Notes: generated by a model from the letters alone, not told the origin. Positions 53,812-62,566 are shown, numbered from the stretch's first letter. The stretch is 64,000 nt of DNA from Deltaproteobacteria bacterium (GCA_031263485.1 JAISFS010000046.1:1-64000), one strand, 5' to 3'. Program-made: numbers and translations.

Positions 53812-56001
53812 TCAGTCCACGGGAAGGTTCTCGTACTCCAGGACGTTGTAGAAGCGCTTGAGCTGGCGCTCGCAGAACTTGTTCACCTCGTCCGGCGTGT
53901 GGGTGGAGGCGAACATGAGCTTCAGCTTCTCGGAGGCCAGTCCCTTCTCGATGCGGTCCAGGCTGGGCACGGTGTCGATGAGGTCGCCCAGGAGCGCGAT
54001 CCGCTTCACGATCAGGTACGCGACCAGGCTTGTCTCCTGGAAGGAGGGGCCGATCCGGAACATCGACTGGTAGACCCGAGTGCCCTTTGTGTTTATCTTG
54101 GCGAAATAAAGGATGGTGCCGAGGGGCGAGAGGTGGAAGTTCTCGTCCTCCGGCTGGGAGTCGGGCTTCTCGCGGGCCTCGGTGCGCTTGTAGCGGCCGA
54201 GCTCCGCCAAGAGCTCCGGGTCGCGCACCTCGTAGCCGCGGCCGGCCCTGATTTCGATTATGCCCTGCTCCATGCTCTTCACCGCGTCAAGAAGCAGATC
54301 GATGACATCCTGGGTGACCTTGAGCTCCTTCTCGCGGACCTGGTCCAGGACCGTCTCCACCTCGTGCACGAAGGTGCCCACGTTGGTGAAGCCGGTCATG
54401 ATGAAGTTGCCCTTGATCGAGTGGAAGTGCCGGAAGATCGTGTTCACCCGCCTGATGTTGTCCGGGTCCTTCTCCAGCTGGAAGATCTCCTCGTTCAGAT
54501 CGTTTAGGATATTCTGGATCTCGACGAAGAACTCCTCGGCCATGGACTCGTCCATCATCTCCTGGGGCCGCGGGATGGCCGCAGGCGGCGGGCCTTCCCC
54601 GGGGGCCTCCGGCTCGGGCGCTTCGACCGCGTCCGCCTCCGGGGGCTCATCCCCCACGTCCATCATGGAGTGGTCCATGAAGGTGCCGTCCGTGGCCTCC
54701 ATGATCCGGCCGCTGGACATGGCTATGAGATCGAAGGGGTCCAGCACCATGCCCAGCTGGCTCCCGCCCAGGATGGTGGTCCCGGCGACGCCGCGCACGC
54801 TGAAGATCTCGGGGAGCGGGATCAGGACCAGCTTCTGGGGCCGGATGAACTCGGAGACCTTGAGCGCGATTCGACCGTTCTTGGCGTCTATGATGATGAC
54901 GGGCAGGTAGTCCTCGAACTCGGTCCCCGCGAGCGGCGTGCCCGTGAGGAGCCCGCGCAGGTCGTGCAGCGGCACGATGGAGCCCAGGTAGGTGATGCTC
55001 TCCGTGCGCTCCATGGTCGTATGCACCTCGCTCGCAGAGAAGGACTGCGTGGCGACCACGTTCCCGATGGGCACGGCATAGTAGCTTTCGCCGGAGCGAA
55101 TGATGAGCGCGTCCGTGATGTTGACGGCGGAGAGCTGGGGTATCTTGTAGGTGAACACCGTGCCCTTGCCGGGCGCGGTGTCGATCAGCACCTCGCCGCC
55201 CAGGTTCTCGACCGTGCTCTTCACGACGTCCATGCCGACCCCGCGCCCGGAGATCTCGGTCGCCTCGGAGGCGGTTGAGAAGCCCGGCTGCATTATGAGG
55301 TTCCAGCACTCCTGCGGGGAGATGGCGTTGGCCGCGGAGTACGGGAGGAAGCCCTTCTCCACGGCGACCTGGCGGATGCGAGCCTCGTTCAGGCCATGTC
55401 CGTCGTCCGAGACGGAGACGTAGGTGAATCCCTCCTTCTTGTAGGCGGTGAGCGTGAGCTGGCCCGTGGGCGACTTGCCCGCGTGCTTGCGGTCCAGCGG
55501 ATCCTCGAGGCCGTGGTCCACCGCATTCCTTATCTGGTGGGCCAGCGGCTCGTAAAGGCGCTCTGCCACGGTCTTGTCGACAAGGGTGTCCTCGCCCACG
55601 ATCTCGAAATTCACCTGGCGGCCCTTCTTCTTGGCCAGATCGCGCACGAGCCTCCGGAACCTCAGGAAGGTCTCCCGGATGGGCACCATGCGGATGTCCA
55701 TGACCAGGTGATGCAGATCGGAGGAGATGCGGTTCGTGGTGAGCGCCACGTTCTTGATCATCTCCATCGAGTTCTTGTCGATGTTCGCAGTGGAGGTGGA
55801 AAGGTGCCTCTGCAGGATGGAGATGTTCGATGCCGAGATGATGATCTCCCCGGTCAGGCCCAGGAGCCTGTCCAGGTGGGAGATCTTGACCGCCATGCGG
55901 TCCAGCTCGGGCGGGGCGCCCTGAGCCGCCGCGGCGGGGGCGCCGGCGGGCGGCGCCGCCTTCGGATCCGCGGCCTGCTCGCCTTGGGAATTACCACTCA
56001 T
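53812..56001 (-). CDS. cheA: CheA-type histidine kinase with permuted domain order
   Basis: 729 residues from ATG 56001 (a TTG two codons earlier is possible). Domains read in an unusual order. P3 dimerisation (33-130): HLDRLLGLTGEIIISASNIS. P4 kinase (130-288): N box PLAHQIRNAVDHGLED, G1 SVSDDGHGLNEARI, G2 ISGRGVGMDVVKSTVENLGG. P5 CheW-like (290-430): GESYYAVPIGNVVAT, GSIVPLHDLRGLL. Acidic/Pro linker (440-480). P1 Hpt (485-590): VNTIFRHFHSIKGNFIMTGF, phospho-acceptor His about 527. P2-like CheY-binding domain (623-729): FRIGPSFQETSLVAYLIVKR, ALLGDLIDTVPSLDRIEKGL. Canonical CheA is P1-P2-P3-P4-P5. All kinase motifs are intact. The start overlaps cheY by 11 bases. Confidence 0.92.
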   Translation of the reverse strand: MSGNSQGEQAADPKAAPPAGAPAAAAQGAPPELDRMAVKISHLDRLLGLTGEIIISASNISILQRHLSTSTANIDKNSMEMIKNVALTTNRISSDLHHLVMDIRMVPIRETFLRFRRLVRDLAKKKGRQVNFEIVGEDTLVDKTVAERLYEPLAHQIRNAVDHGLEDPLDRKHAGKSPTGQLTLTAYKKEGFTYVSVSDDGHGLNEARIRQVAVEKGFLPYSAANAISPQECWNLIMQPGFSTASEATEISGRGVGMDVVKSTVENLGGEVLIDTAPGKGTVFTYKIPQLSAVNITDALIIRSGESYYAVPIGNVVATQSFSASEVHTTMERTESITYLGSIVPLHDLRGLLTGTPLAGTEFEDYLPVIIIDAKNGRIALKVSEFIRPQKLVLIPLPEIFSVRGVAGTTILGGSQLGMVLDPFDLIAMSSGRIMEATDGTFMDHSMMDVGDEPPEADAVEAPEPEAPGEGPPPAAIPRPQEMMDESMAEEFFVEIQNILNDLNEEIFQLEKDPDNIRRVNTIFRHFHSIKGNFIMTGFTNVGTFVHEVETVLDQVREKELKVTQDVIDLLLDAVKSMEQGIIEIRAGRGYEVRDPELLAELGRYKRTEAREKPDSQPEDENFHLSPLGTILYFAKINTKGTRVYQSMFRIGPSFQETSLVAYLIVKRIALLGDLIDTVPSLDRIEKGLASEKLKLMFASTHTPDEVNKFCERQLKRFYNVLEYENLPVD

Positions 56002-56395
56002 GCTCAAAAACTCGCGCGAGTACGATGTTTACCATTTCGGCGGTCGGGGGCTTTATGAGGTAGTCGTCCGCCCCCAGCCTCAGGGCCTTGAAGATATACT
56101 TGTAGTCGGCATGGGTGGAGAGGATCACCACCGGGATCGACCTGAGCTTCGGGTTGTTCTTGAGCATCTCCGTCAGCTCGAAGCCGTCCATCTCGGCCAT
56201 CACGAGGTCGCTTATGACCAGATCGACCGGCTTGTCCTTCAGGATCTCAAGCGCCTCCACGCCGTTCACCGCCTCGGACACGATGAGCCCCATGTTGGCG
56301 AAAAGCTCCTTGATCGTCTTGCGTACGGCCTGGTAGTCATCGACCACCAATACCGATTTGCCTTGCCAAACCTTGCCGTCGATCTGCTGAGCCAT
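55991..56395 (-). CDS. cheY: CheY-like single-domain response regulator
   Basis: 134 residues. Acidic pair in SVLVVDDYQAVRKTI, phospho-acceptor Asp in DLVISDLVMAEMDGFELTEM, Ser/Thr switch in IPVVILSTHADYKYI, Lys in GADDYLIKPPTAEMV: all receiver residues present. No output domain, so it probably receives phosphate from the adjacent CheA. ATG 56395 follows AAGG at 8 bases; a strong promoter is 76 bases before it. First gene of the operon cheY-cheA-double receiver-coiled coil. Confidence 0.93.
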   Translation of the reverse strand: MAQQIDGKVWQGKSVLVVDDYQAVRKTIKELFANMGLIVSEAVNGVEALEILKDKPVDLVISDLVMAEMDGFELTEMLKNNPKLRSIPVVILSTHADYKYIFKALRLGADDYLIKPPTAEMVNIVLARVFEHEW

Positions 56396-56477
56396 GCCAG
56401 GGCCTTCTCCACATTTGGGGAAACGAGACCGTTGCGGCGCCGCCTAATGGGGGTTAGCCGGAATCTCGAGTCAAATG

Positions 56478-56506
56478 ATTATAGCACCTCTTAATGACCG
56501 CTTCAA
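56478..56506 (-). promoter_or_regulatory. Strong sigma70 promoter of the cheY operon
   Basis: Minus strand: TTGAAG (56501-56506), 17 bases, TATAAT (56478-56483), with TGC before the -10 giving a near extended -10. Start of transcription about 56471, leader about 76 bases. A TTGACT just downstream lacks a partner. Confidence 0.75.
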
Positions 56507-57190
56507 ACGGGGCCGCGGCTTTAGGGGGACATCGGCGCCCGTCCCCCGTTCTCTCGGCGCTCCAACGAGGCCCAGTGGAGCCTGCCCCGGCCATCCCAGG
56601 CTCCTATCTTTACGTCTCCCGCTTCCCACCTGGTCATTCCGGGGCTCGCCCCCCTCCGGACTCTCCCCTGGAGAATGGCTTGCGATCGGCCAGAAACCCA
56701 GAATACCACAAACAACTAATTTTCAAAAATAATTACTCTTATTATTAGCCATTGCCAACCCTTTGACCAGAGGCAACGAAAAACAAACTGCGCGGTTTTA
56801 TGGAAGGAAACACGAGGATCCCGCCTGACAGGCAGTATGATCTACCCCGGAAACCCGGAGCTCCTGAGGGATGGACGGCCCCCGGGCGAAGATCACAGGC
56901 CCGCCACGAGGCAGGACATCGGCCTTGGCCTGCCTCGGCGACTCGCGACATGCCATCCCCGCCTCGAGGATGCCGGGGGCTTGACGGACCCGCCCATCCT
57001 GCCCTGCGACCAGGGGCCCAAAGCGTGCATTGTCCGCCCCCGATGCCTGTTTGAGCTTCCGGCCCCTCTATCCCGCTGATCCCGCCCCATGGCCAGGCAT
57101 GGGTTGCCCGCCTGACGGACGGCTGACGATCGGGGCAGACGGCCAGCGACCCCCGTCCGGAAGGACGGCAATTGCCAGACGGACAGGGGG

Positions 57191-57268
57191 GGAAGGCTGA
57201 CTGCCGGGCAGAGGGCGGCGGGAAGGCTGACTGCCAGGCAGAGGGCGGCGGGAAAGGTGACTACCTGA
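57191..57268. repeat. 30-bp repeat, 2.5 copies
   Basis: GGAAGGCTGACTGCC begins units at 57191 and 57221 that differ by a single base; a third, diverged unit starts at 57251. Confidence 0.85.
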
Positions 57269-57329
57269 CGGACGCGGGAGGGCCGACGCGACTAAATCCG
57301 AGCCGTAAAAAATGAGCCCCATACGGAAA

Positions 57330-57360
57330 CCGCCTCCGGACCAGTAGGTCGCGGAGGCGG
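57330..57360 (-). terminator. Terminator-like hairpin after cpoB
   Basis: CCGCCTCCGGACC (57330-57342) pairs with GGTC-g-CGGAGGCGG (57347-57360) around an AGTA loop, a 13-bp stem with one bulge. On the minus strand it lies 44 bases after the cpoB stop and is followed by TTTCC and, further on, ATTTTTTA. The T run is not immediate, so efficiency is uncertain. Confidence 0.55.
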
Positions 57361-57403
57361 AATGGATCGGGCGAGGCCCCAAGGCGGACCGAGGTCAGGG
57401 AGG

Positions 57404-58360
57404 CTAGATGGTCTTCAGGCGCTCGCGCGCCACGCCGGCAGAGTAGCTCTTGGAGTACTCGCGGACGACCTTCTGGTAGAGAATGCGGGCGCTGTTGACG
57501 TCCCCGGTGGCCTGGAAGGCCAGGCCCTGCTTCAGGAGGGCCGCGGAGACCAGGTTGTTCTTGGGATAGCCGCTCACGAGCACCTGGTACTCCAGGATGG
57601 CGTCCTCGAACTGGTTCTGGAAATACAGGCACTCGCCTATGTAGTACTGGGCCGCAGGGGCCTGGGAGCCGCCCGGCTCCGCCGCCAGGTAGTCCTTGAA
57701 GAGCGCCATGGCCTGCGGGTAGTCCTTCTGGTCGAAGAGAGCCTTGGCCTGGTCGTACGTGCCAGGCTGGACCGGGGCCGGGGCCGGGGCGGGCGCGTCG
57801 CCGCCGGATTCGGGCATCACGGGCGGGGGTCCGGTCTGGATCGTGCCGGGGGCGGGGGCCGCGATCGCGGGCCCGGCAGGGGCAGACGGGACGGCCATCG
57901 GCGGGCCGGTCGGCGGAAGCGCCGGGGGCGGGCCGGCCGTCGGCGGGAGAGTCGGCGCTATGGCCGGGGCCGTCACGACGGGCACGCTTCCCAAGGAGGG
58001 GTCGGGCCCGACCACTTCGCGGCTCAAGGCCGGGAGCCCGGCCCGCTTCTCCAGGCGATCCAGGCGGGCGGAGAGGTACTGGAGCTGCTGGCTGATGCTC
58101 ATGCCGCCCAAGGAAGCCGTCTCGATGCTCTCGGTCAGGCGTTGGATATTGGATCGCATGTTGTCGATCTGGAGCCGCAGATCCGAAGCGCCGCCTCCAG
58201 GGGCGCCCCCGCGATCCTTGATGTCGGCCACCTCCTGGCGCAACAGCGCGACTTCCTGCTCCAGATTGGAGCGCGTGACGCTAATGCCGCCCCCCGAGCA
58301 GGCGGAAAGGAGCGCCAACGATACGGCGGGCAGGAGGAGTAGCGGGAGCGGAATTCTCAT
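57404..58360 (-). CDS. CpoB/YbgF-like TPR lipoprotein
   Basis: 318 residues. Lipoprotein signal: LPLLLLPAVSLALLSAC with Cys21 as lipid site. Coiled coil (about 30-110: SNLEQEVALLRQEVADIKD, LTESIETASLGGMSIS, LSARLDRLEKR), then a Pro/Ala/Gly linker (115-200), then about three TPR repeats (YDQAKALFDQKDYPQAMALF, AQYYIGECLYFQNQFEDAIL, ALLKQGLAFQATGDVNSARI). CpoB coordinates Tol-Pal envelope constriction with peptidoglycan synthesis and is normally periplasmic without a lipid; the lipobox here is a variation. tol and pal genes are not in the window. ATG 58360 follows TAAGGTG. Confidence 0.85.
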   Translation of the reverse strand: MRIPLPLLLLPAVSLALLSACSGGGISVTRSNLEQEVALLRQEVADIKDRGGAPGGGASDLRLQIDNMRSNIQRLTESIETASLGGMSISQQLQYLSARLDRLEKRAGLPALSREVVGPDPSLGSVPVVTAPAIAPTLPPTAGPPPALPPTGPPMAVPSAPAGPAIAAPAPGTIQTGPPPVMPESGGDAPAPAPAPVQPGTYDQAKALFDQKDYPQAMALFKDYLAAEPGGSQAPAAQYYIGECLYFQNQFEDAILEYQVLVSGYPKNNLVSAALLKQGLAFQATGDVNSARILYQKVVREYSKSYSAGVARERLKTI

Positions 58361-59583
58361 GATTGAGGCACCTTACAGATAGGATTCGTTCCGGCCCGGG
58401 CCCCCTCGGGGGCCGCCGGGAACTGGGACGCTCCGGGGGCCTGAAACTGGCATCTACTTATCACAGGGCCCGTAAAATTGCAAACCGCGCGGGCCGCCAA
58501 TCCCGCGTCCGCGCCAGACGAAAGCGTGACCTGCGGCGTGCCCGGGCGACCTCGCCGCGGCAAGTCCGCGCCGCGGAAAGTTCTGATGGAGCCGCCCTGT
58601 GAAATGCCGAGCCTTGGCAGGCTTGCGGGACCCGCCCTGTTCCGGGAGGTTCCAAGCCTTCAGGTCTGCCGAATGGCCTCCCGAAGAGGCTTCCCGCCAG
58701 GCATTTCGCGGACCCGCGCCGGCGCGCGCCCGTCATGCCGGCATGGCGCTCCGTTAACGCGCCGCCTGAACGCGGATCTCTTCGCTGCCTGGGCGCGTCA
58801 GCCTCCGCATTGCCGGGCGCGAGTCTCGACCTACCCGTTGCGGTTGATCGCCCGGGATGTCCCGGAGCCGTTGCGGGCCTGCCTGGCAGAGGCGTTCACG
58901 GACCATGGCCAGGACGACGCGGCGGGATTTTCCCGCCTGCGGGCCCTCACGGCCGATCCCTCGACAGGCCCGGAAAGGTTTTCCTGACCTTCGAAGGCGG
59001 ACCCGCTTTTTGGCGCCTGGCGGCACAATCCCCGCGCCCGGGAAACGGCCAGTCCCCCGCCCGCTCCCCGGGCGGAAAGCCCTTGGAGCCAGTTGCATAA
59101 ACCGCGGCGGCATAGCCATGGATCCATCAGTTGTGGGCGGGCAACCTCTTTTCTGCCGCATCCGTCATCATGCCCTTCATCAAAACCCTTTATGCGACGG
59201 GCTCCTGGCGGCTGTCGCCTCGCTGAACCGGACCCCTGAGGCGAGGAAGGCGCCGCGATCCCGCAGGAAAGCGCCGCAGGCCAAGGGGACCAGAGGGAAT
59301 GCCGCATCCCGAGGGGCCGGGGCACGAGCCCGCCCGCCCCTTGGTCCCGCGCTCGCTCCGGCTTCCCTGGCCCCGCCAATGAGCGTTCCTCTCGCGTACG
59401 CCCCGAGCTCCCGAAAGCGCTAATCCCCTGGTGTATTCGGTCCGATACGACAGACAGCGGGGGATCCTCGGCCGCGACTCCCGCAGGTCTGGCCCGGATA
59501 TGGCCCGCTAATTGCTACACTCGCCCGCAGAGGGAGGGGGGAGAGCCCCCGCGAGAACAAATTTCCCTTCCAAGGAGTATCCC
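58361..59583. other. Divergent intergenic region
   Basis: About 1.2 kb between cpoB (leftward) and the sigma54-driven pair (rightward). GC-rich, no gene supported. On the minus strand TTGCAA ... TAAGTA near 58,450-58,480 is a weak candidate promoter for cpoB. The right end carries a sigma54 promoter. Confidence 0.45.
59501..59515 (+). promoter_or_regulatory. Sigma54 (RpoN) promoter
   Basis: TGGCCCGCTAATTGCT-type site: GG of the -24 element and GC of the -12 element are exactly 10 bases apart, and TTGC is complete; the only departure from TGGCACG-N4-TTGC is C for A. Transcription would start about 59527, 57 bases before the ATG. An enhancer-binding regulator would be required. Confidence 0.72.
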
Positions 59584-60198
59584 ATGGAGACATTGACCAT
59601 TGACGGGCGGGAGATGACGGCCGGCGAGATCGCGGGCGCTAACCTGGAGGAGATCCTCCTGAACCTCATGGAGCATCCCGTCACCAACGGCAGGATCATC
59701 TGCGCGGTGGTCGTGAACGGCTCGCCTTACTCCGAGGAGGTGCCCCACGCGGCCCTGGAGGTCGACCGCTCCTCCATCGAGTCCCTGGCCCTGGACACCC
59801 TGACCCTCGAGGACATGGGCCTGAGCTTCCTCAAGACGGGACCTCAGTACCTGGGCACCCTCCTGGAGGCGCTCCCCAAGATAGTGGAATCCTTCCGGGT
59901 AGGGGACGAGCACGAGGCCAACGAGCACTTCCTGAACTTCCTGGAGGCGCTTCAACTGCTGATGAGCATGCTGGAGCAGACCCGCCACGTCCTCAACCTC
60001 TGGCAGGGGGGGGACGGCGAGAACGGCTCGGAGCTGACCGGCTACCTGGACGGGCTCGTGGAGGTCCTGAACACCCTGATAAGCCTCCAGGAGCAGAAGG
60101 ACTGGATATTCCTGGCGGACGTGCTCGAGTACGAGCTCTCCGACTCCCTCAGGCAACTGGCCGAGATCCTGCCGCGGCTGAGCCAGGGGGGACACTGA
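59584..60198 (+). CDS. Unknown protein under sigma54 promoter
   Basis: 204 residues, not recognised. The ATG at 59584 has AAGGAG at 6 bases; the frame is open upstream but the ribosome site and promoter fix this start. N-terminal part alpha/beta (METLTIDGREMTAGEI, ICAVVVNGSPYSEEVPHAAL, LEVDRSSIESLALDTLTLED). From about 80 on it is acidic and helical (LGTLLEALPKIVESFRVGDE, FLNFLEALQLLMSMLEQTRH, YLDGLVEVLNTLISLQEQKD). No membrane helix or signal. Two bases separate it from the next gene. Sigma54 control and nearby chemotaxis genes suggest a motility-related role, as inference only. Confidence 0.82.
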   Translation: METLTIDGREMTAGEIAGANLEEILLNLMEHPVTNGRIICAVVVNGSPYSEEVPHAALEVDRSSIESLALDTLTLEDMGLSFLKTGPQYLGTLLEALPKIVESFRVGDEHEANEHFLNFLEALQLLMSMLEQTRHVLNLWQGGDGENGSELTGYLDGLVEVLNTLISLQEQKDWIFLADVLEYELSDSLRQLAEILPRLSQGGH

Positions 60199-60200
60199 TC

Positions 60201-60653
60201 GTGGAAAGGGATAGCCTGAAGGCCGCGGCCGCGGAACGGGCATTCTGGGAGACGACGTTGAAGGTCACTCACGAGTGCCTCGAGTTGGACCGCCGCTTCG
60301 CCGGAACCGTGAAGGCTCGCCACGAGTCCGGGGACGACCCGCTGGACCCGGAGCTCTGGGAGAACTTCATCGAGGCGAGAAGGAGCCTGGTGGACTTCAC
60401 CGCCCAAAGCCTGAACCTCATCGCCAGGGACCGCGCCGCACGGGAGCGCAACAGGGAAGCGGAGGAGCGCCTCAAGACCGCCTTGGGCGAGATGGTGCGC
60501 CTGGAGGAGGGGCTAGCCGGCTTCCTGACAGTGAACCTCAAGGCGCTGAAGGACACCGTTGAGCACCTCTCCCGCAACCAGGCCATCTTCACCGGCTATG
60601 CCCGCGCGTCGGGCGCGAAGCCGGGACCCGAGACCCTGGAGACAAGGGCCTGA
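60201..60653 (+). CDS. Small helical protein, possibly FlgN-like
   Basis: 150 residues, GTG start at 60201, two bases after the previous stop, so the pair is an operon. Almost entirely charged helix with heptad-like spacing (RAFWETTLKVTHECLELDRR, FIEARRSLVDFTAQSLNLIA, LKTALGEMVRLEEGLAGFLT, LKDTVEHLSRNQAIFTGYAR). The length and helical character recall flagellar export chaperones of the FlgN type, but I see no diagnostic motif. I am sure of the gene, not of the role. Confidence 0.78.
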   Translation: MERDSLKAAAAERAFWETTLKVTHECLELDRRFAGTVKARHESGDDPLDPELWENFIEARRSLVDFTAQSLNLIARDRAARERNREAEERLKTALGEMVRLEEGLAGFLTVNLKALKDTVEHLSRNQAIFTGYARASGAKPGPETLETRA

Positions 60654-60759
60654 CAGGCGCCGCGGCGGAGGCCGCCGTCACGGCCCGATAACTCAGCAGG
60701 CCCGTGACGATGCCCGGCCAGAGACGCCGGAGGCCCGGCCGGAAGCCATACGGGGCCTC

Positions 60760-61530
60760 TTACGGGCACGGCCCGGGATAGGGCCTCACGCCGAATTCGG
60801 GGAGCCTCTTCAGAACCGCGGGATCGCGGGTGAAGAGGCTCCCTTCCCTTTTCAGGAGCAGCCACGCGTCCGCGAGCCCGCTCAACAGGTACGGCTCGTG
60901 AGTGGCGACCACGCACACGCGCCCCGCCGCCTTGAGCCTCGCCAGATCTTCCAGGAGCGCACCGGTCCCCGGCCAGTCCAGTCCCGAGAAAGGCTCGTCG
61001 AGGAGCACGGCCTTGGGCCCTCCCGCGAGCGCGGAAGCGATGGCCAGCCTTTTCTTGAGACCGTGGGAGAGCCGCTCTACGGGCACGTCGAGCATCCCGG
61101 AAAGGCCCCAGCGCTCCGCGATGGCCTCCGCCCCGGCGACCGCGCCCGACTCGCCGGTCCCGGAATCGGATCCCGCCCCCCCTTTCACGCTCCCTCGCAC
61201 GGCGTCCTCCGGCTTCCCGGAGCCTGCGGACCGGCTCAAGCCCAGCTCCAGCTCCTCGCGGGGATCCTCCCCCAGGAGGTACTGGTCGGGATCCTGAGGG
61301 ACGAGAGCCGTGCCCTTGGCCAAGGCCTCCCGGGCGCTCTCCCCGTCCAGCTCGACCGTGCCGCCGCGCGGGCTCTCGAGACCTCCCAGGATGTCCAGGA
61401 AAGTGCTCTTGCCGGCGCCGTTCGCCCCGCAGATCAAGGCGAAGCCCCCGTCGGGAATCTCGAAAGTCAGCCCCCCGAAAAGCTCCTGCCCGCCGCGATG
61501 GCTGAAGCGAAGATCGATCGCCCTGAGCAC
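60760..61530 (-). CDS. bioM: ECF-type ABC transporter ATPase (probable BioM)
   Basis: 256 residues. Walker A CGANGAGKSTFLDILGG at about 34-50, Q loop ALVPQDPDQYLLGEDP (PDQ typical of CbiO/EcfA ATPases), ABC signature LSHGLKKRLAIASALAGG, Walker B KAVLLDEPFSGLDW, His switch CVVATHEPYL. A Gly/Ser-rich insert lies at about 95-135. The GTG at 61530 is 3 bases after the bioY stop. With BioY it should energise biotin uptake, but the membrane T protein (BioN) is not in the 6 kb around it. Confidence 0.9.
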   Translation of the reverse strand: MLRAIDLRFSHRGGQELFGGLTFEIPDGGFALICGANGAGKSTFLDILGGLESPRGGTVELDGESAREALAKGTALVPQDPDQYLLGEDPREELELGLSRSAGSGKPEDAVRGSVKGGAGSDSGTGESGAVAGAEAIAERWGLSGMLDVPVERLSHGLKKRLAIASALAGGPKAVLLDEPFSGLDWPGTGALLEDLARLKAAGRVCVVATHEPYLLSGLADAWLLLKREGSLFTRDPAVLKRLPEFGVRPYPGPCP

Positions 61531-61533
61531 CCT

Positions 61534-62343
61534 TCAAGGCCTCTCGCCGGGGCCCGACGGGTCCTCCGGGGCGACCGCGACCGCATCCGGGCCGACATCC
61601 GCCTGTCCCGGGGCGTCAGGGGCCGCGGACGGGCCGGTACCGGCCGATTCAGGTCCGTCCTTGACCCCTTCAGGTCCGGCAACGGCGCCTTTCCCGTCCT
61701 CCGCGCCCAAATCGGGTTCCTGGCCGCCGGTTCGGCCCAGGCCAAAGACGGGGACGCCGGGGACGGCCTCGCCTGCGGGGGGAGCCGATTCGATTTCGGG
61801 CGCGGCATCGCGGATTCCCAGCCTGCCCGCGATCCCGGCGGCGCAGGCGGCGGCAGCCGCCGCCTTGAGGGCATCGCCCGGCAAAAACGGCGTTACCGCC
61901 AGAAAGGCCCTGTCCCAGGGAAGCGACAGGTTCGCGTGAAGGCCGACAGCCCCCGCCGCGTTCACTACTGCCGTGGCCAAGGCTCCGCAGAGCGCACGGG
62001 CGGGCCACCCGCGACCGGCTGCGATCCCCGCCGCGGCCGCGGCGAGCGGGAACGACAGCGCGAAGCCGGCTGTGGGCCCGGCAAGGATCGCGGGACCCGC
62101 GACCCCGCCCGCGAAGACGGGAAAGCCCAGCAGCCCGGCGCCCACGTAAAGGGCCGCCGGCTTCCAGGCGCGGAAGCCTTCCGTGAATCCGCAAAGAAGG
62201 ATAAAGAAGGTCTGCAGGGTGATCGGGACAGGCCCCAACGGCAGGGACACGTAAGCCCCGGCGGCCATGAGGGCCGCCCACAGCGCCGCGCGGGCGGCCC
62301 CGGCCGTCTCCTGAAGGGTGAAGGCGCGGAAGGTCTTTTCCAT
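61534..62343 (-). CDS. bioY: Biotin transporter substrate-binding protein BioY with tail
   Basis: S component of the biotin ECF transporter. 269 residues from ATG 62343 (AAGGA at 7-8 bases); the frame runs upstream without similarity. Six membrane helices: AALWAALMAAGAYVSLPLGP with the BioY motif VPITLQTFFILLCG, then YVGAGLLGFPVFAGGVAGPA, LAGPTAGFALSFPLAAAA, LPWDRAFLAVTPFLPGDALK. Family length is about 190; residues 181-269 are an acidic Gly/Ala/Pro/Glu tail after IAGRLGIRD. BioY can transport alone or with BioMN. Confidence 0.92.
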   Translation of the reverse strand: MEKTFRAFTLQETAGAARAALWAALMAAGAYVSLPLGPVPITLQTFFILLCGFTEGFRAWKPAALYVGAGLLGFPVFAGGVAGPAILAGPTAGFALSFPLAAAAAGIAAGRGWPARALCGALATAVVNAAGAVGLHANLSLPWDRAFLAVTPFLPGDALKAAAAAACAAGIAGRLGIRDAAPEIESAPPAGEAVPGVPVFGLGRTGGQEPDLGAEDGKGAVAGPEGVKDGPESAGTGPSAAPDAPGQADVGPDAVAVAPEDPSGPGERP

Positions 62344-62566
62344 GAGGGGATCCTTGCTCCGGGACGTGATGGCCGTCGCGGAAGGCCCGGAGGCGCAATG
62401 TGCCAACGGCCATTCGAAGCCCCCATGCCGGAAAGCCGAGAGAGCCAAGAGAGCCGAGAGAGCCGCGCGGGGCCATCGGCGGTGACGCAGGACGAAGGGC
62501 TCAGCGCCGCTCAGGCGCCCGCCCCTGCCCTGCCCGTCGGCGCACGGAGCCGCAGGCCCTCGGGCC

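Larger units (their letters stand above)
56507..57403. other. Region between the cheY promoter and cpoB
   Basis: About 900 bases with no supported gene. 56,690-56,800 is AT-rich; 57,190-57,265 has a 30-bp repeat; 57,330-57,360 is a terminator-like hairpin. Confidence 0.5.
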
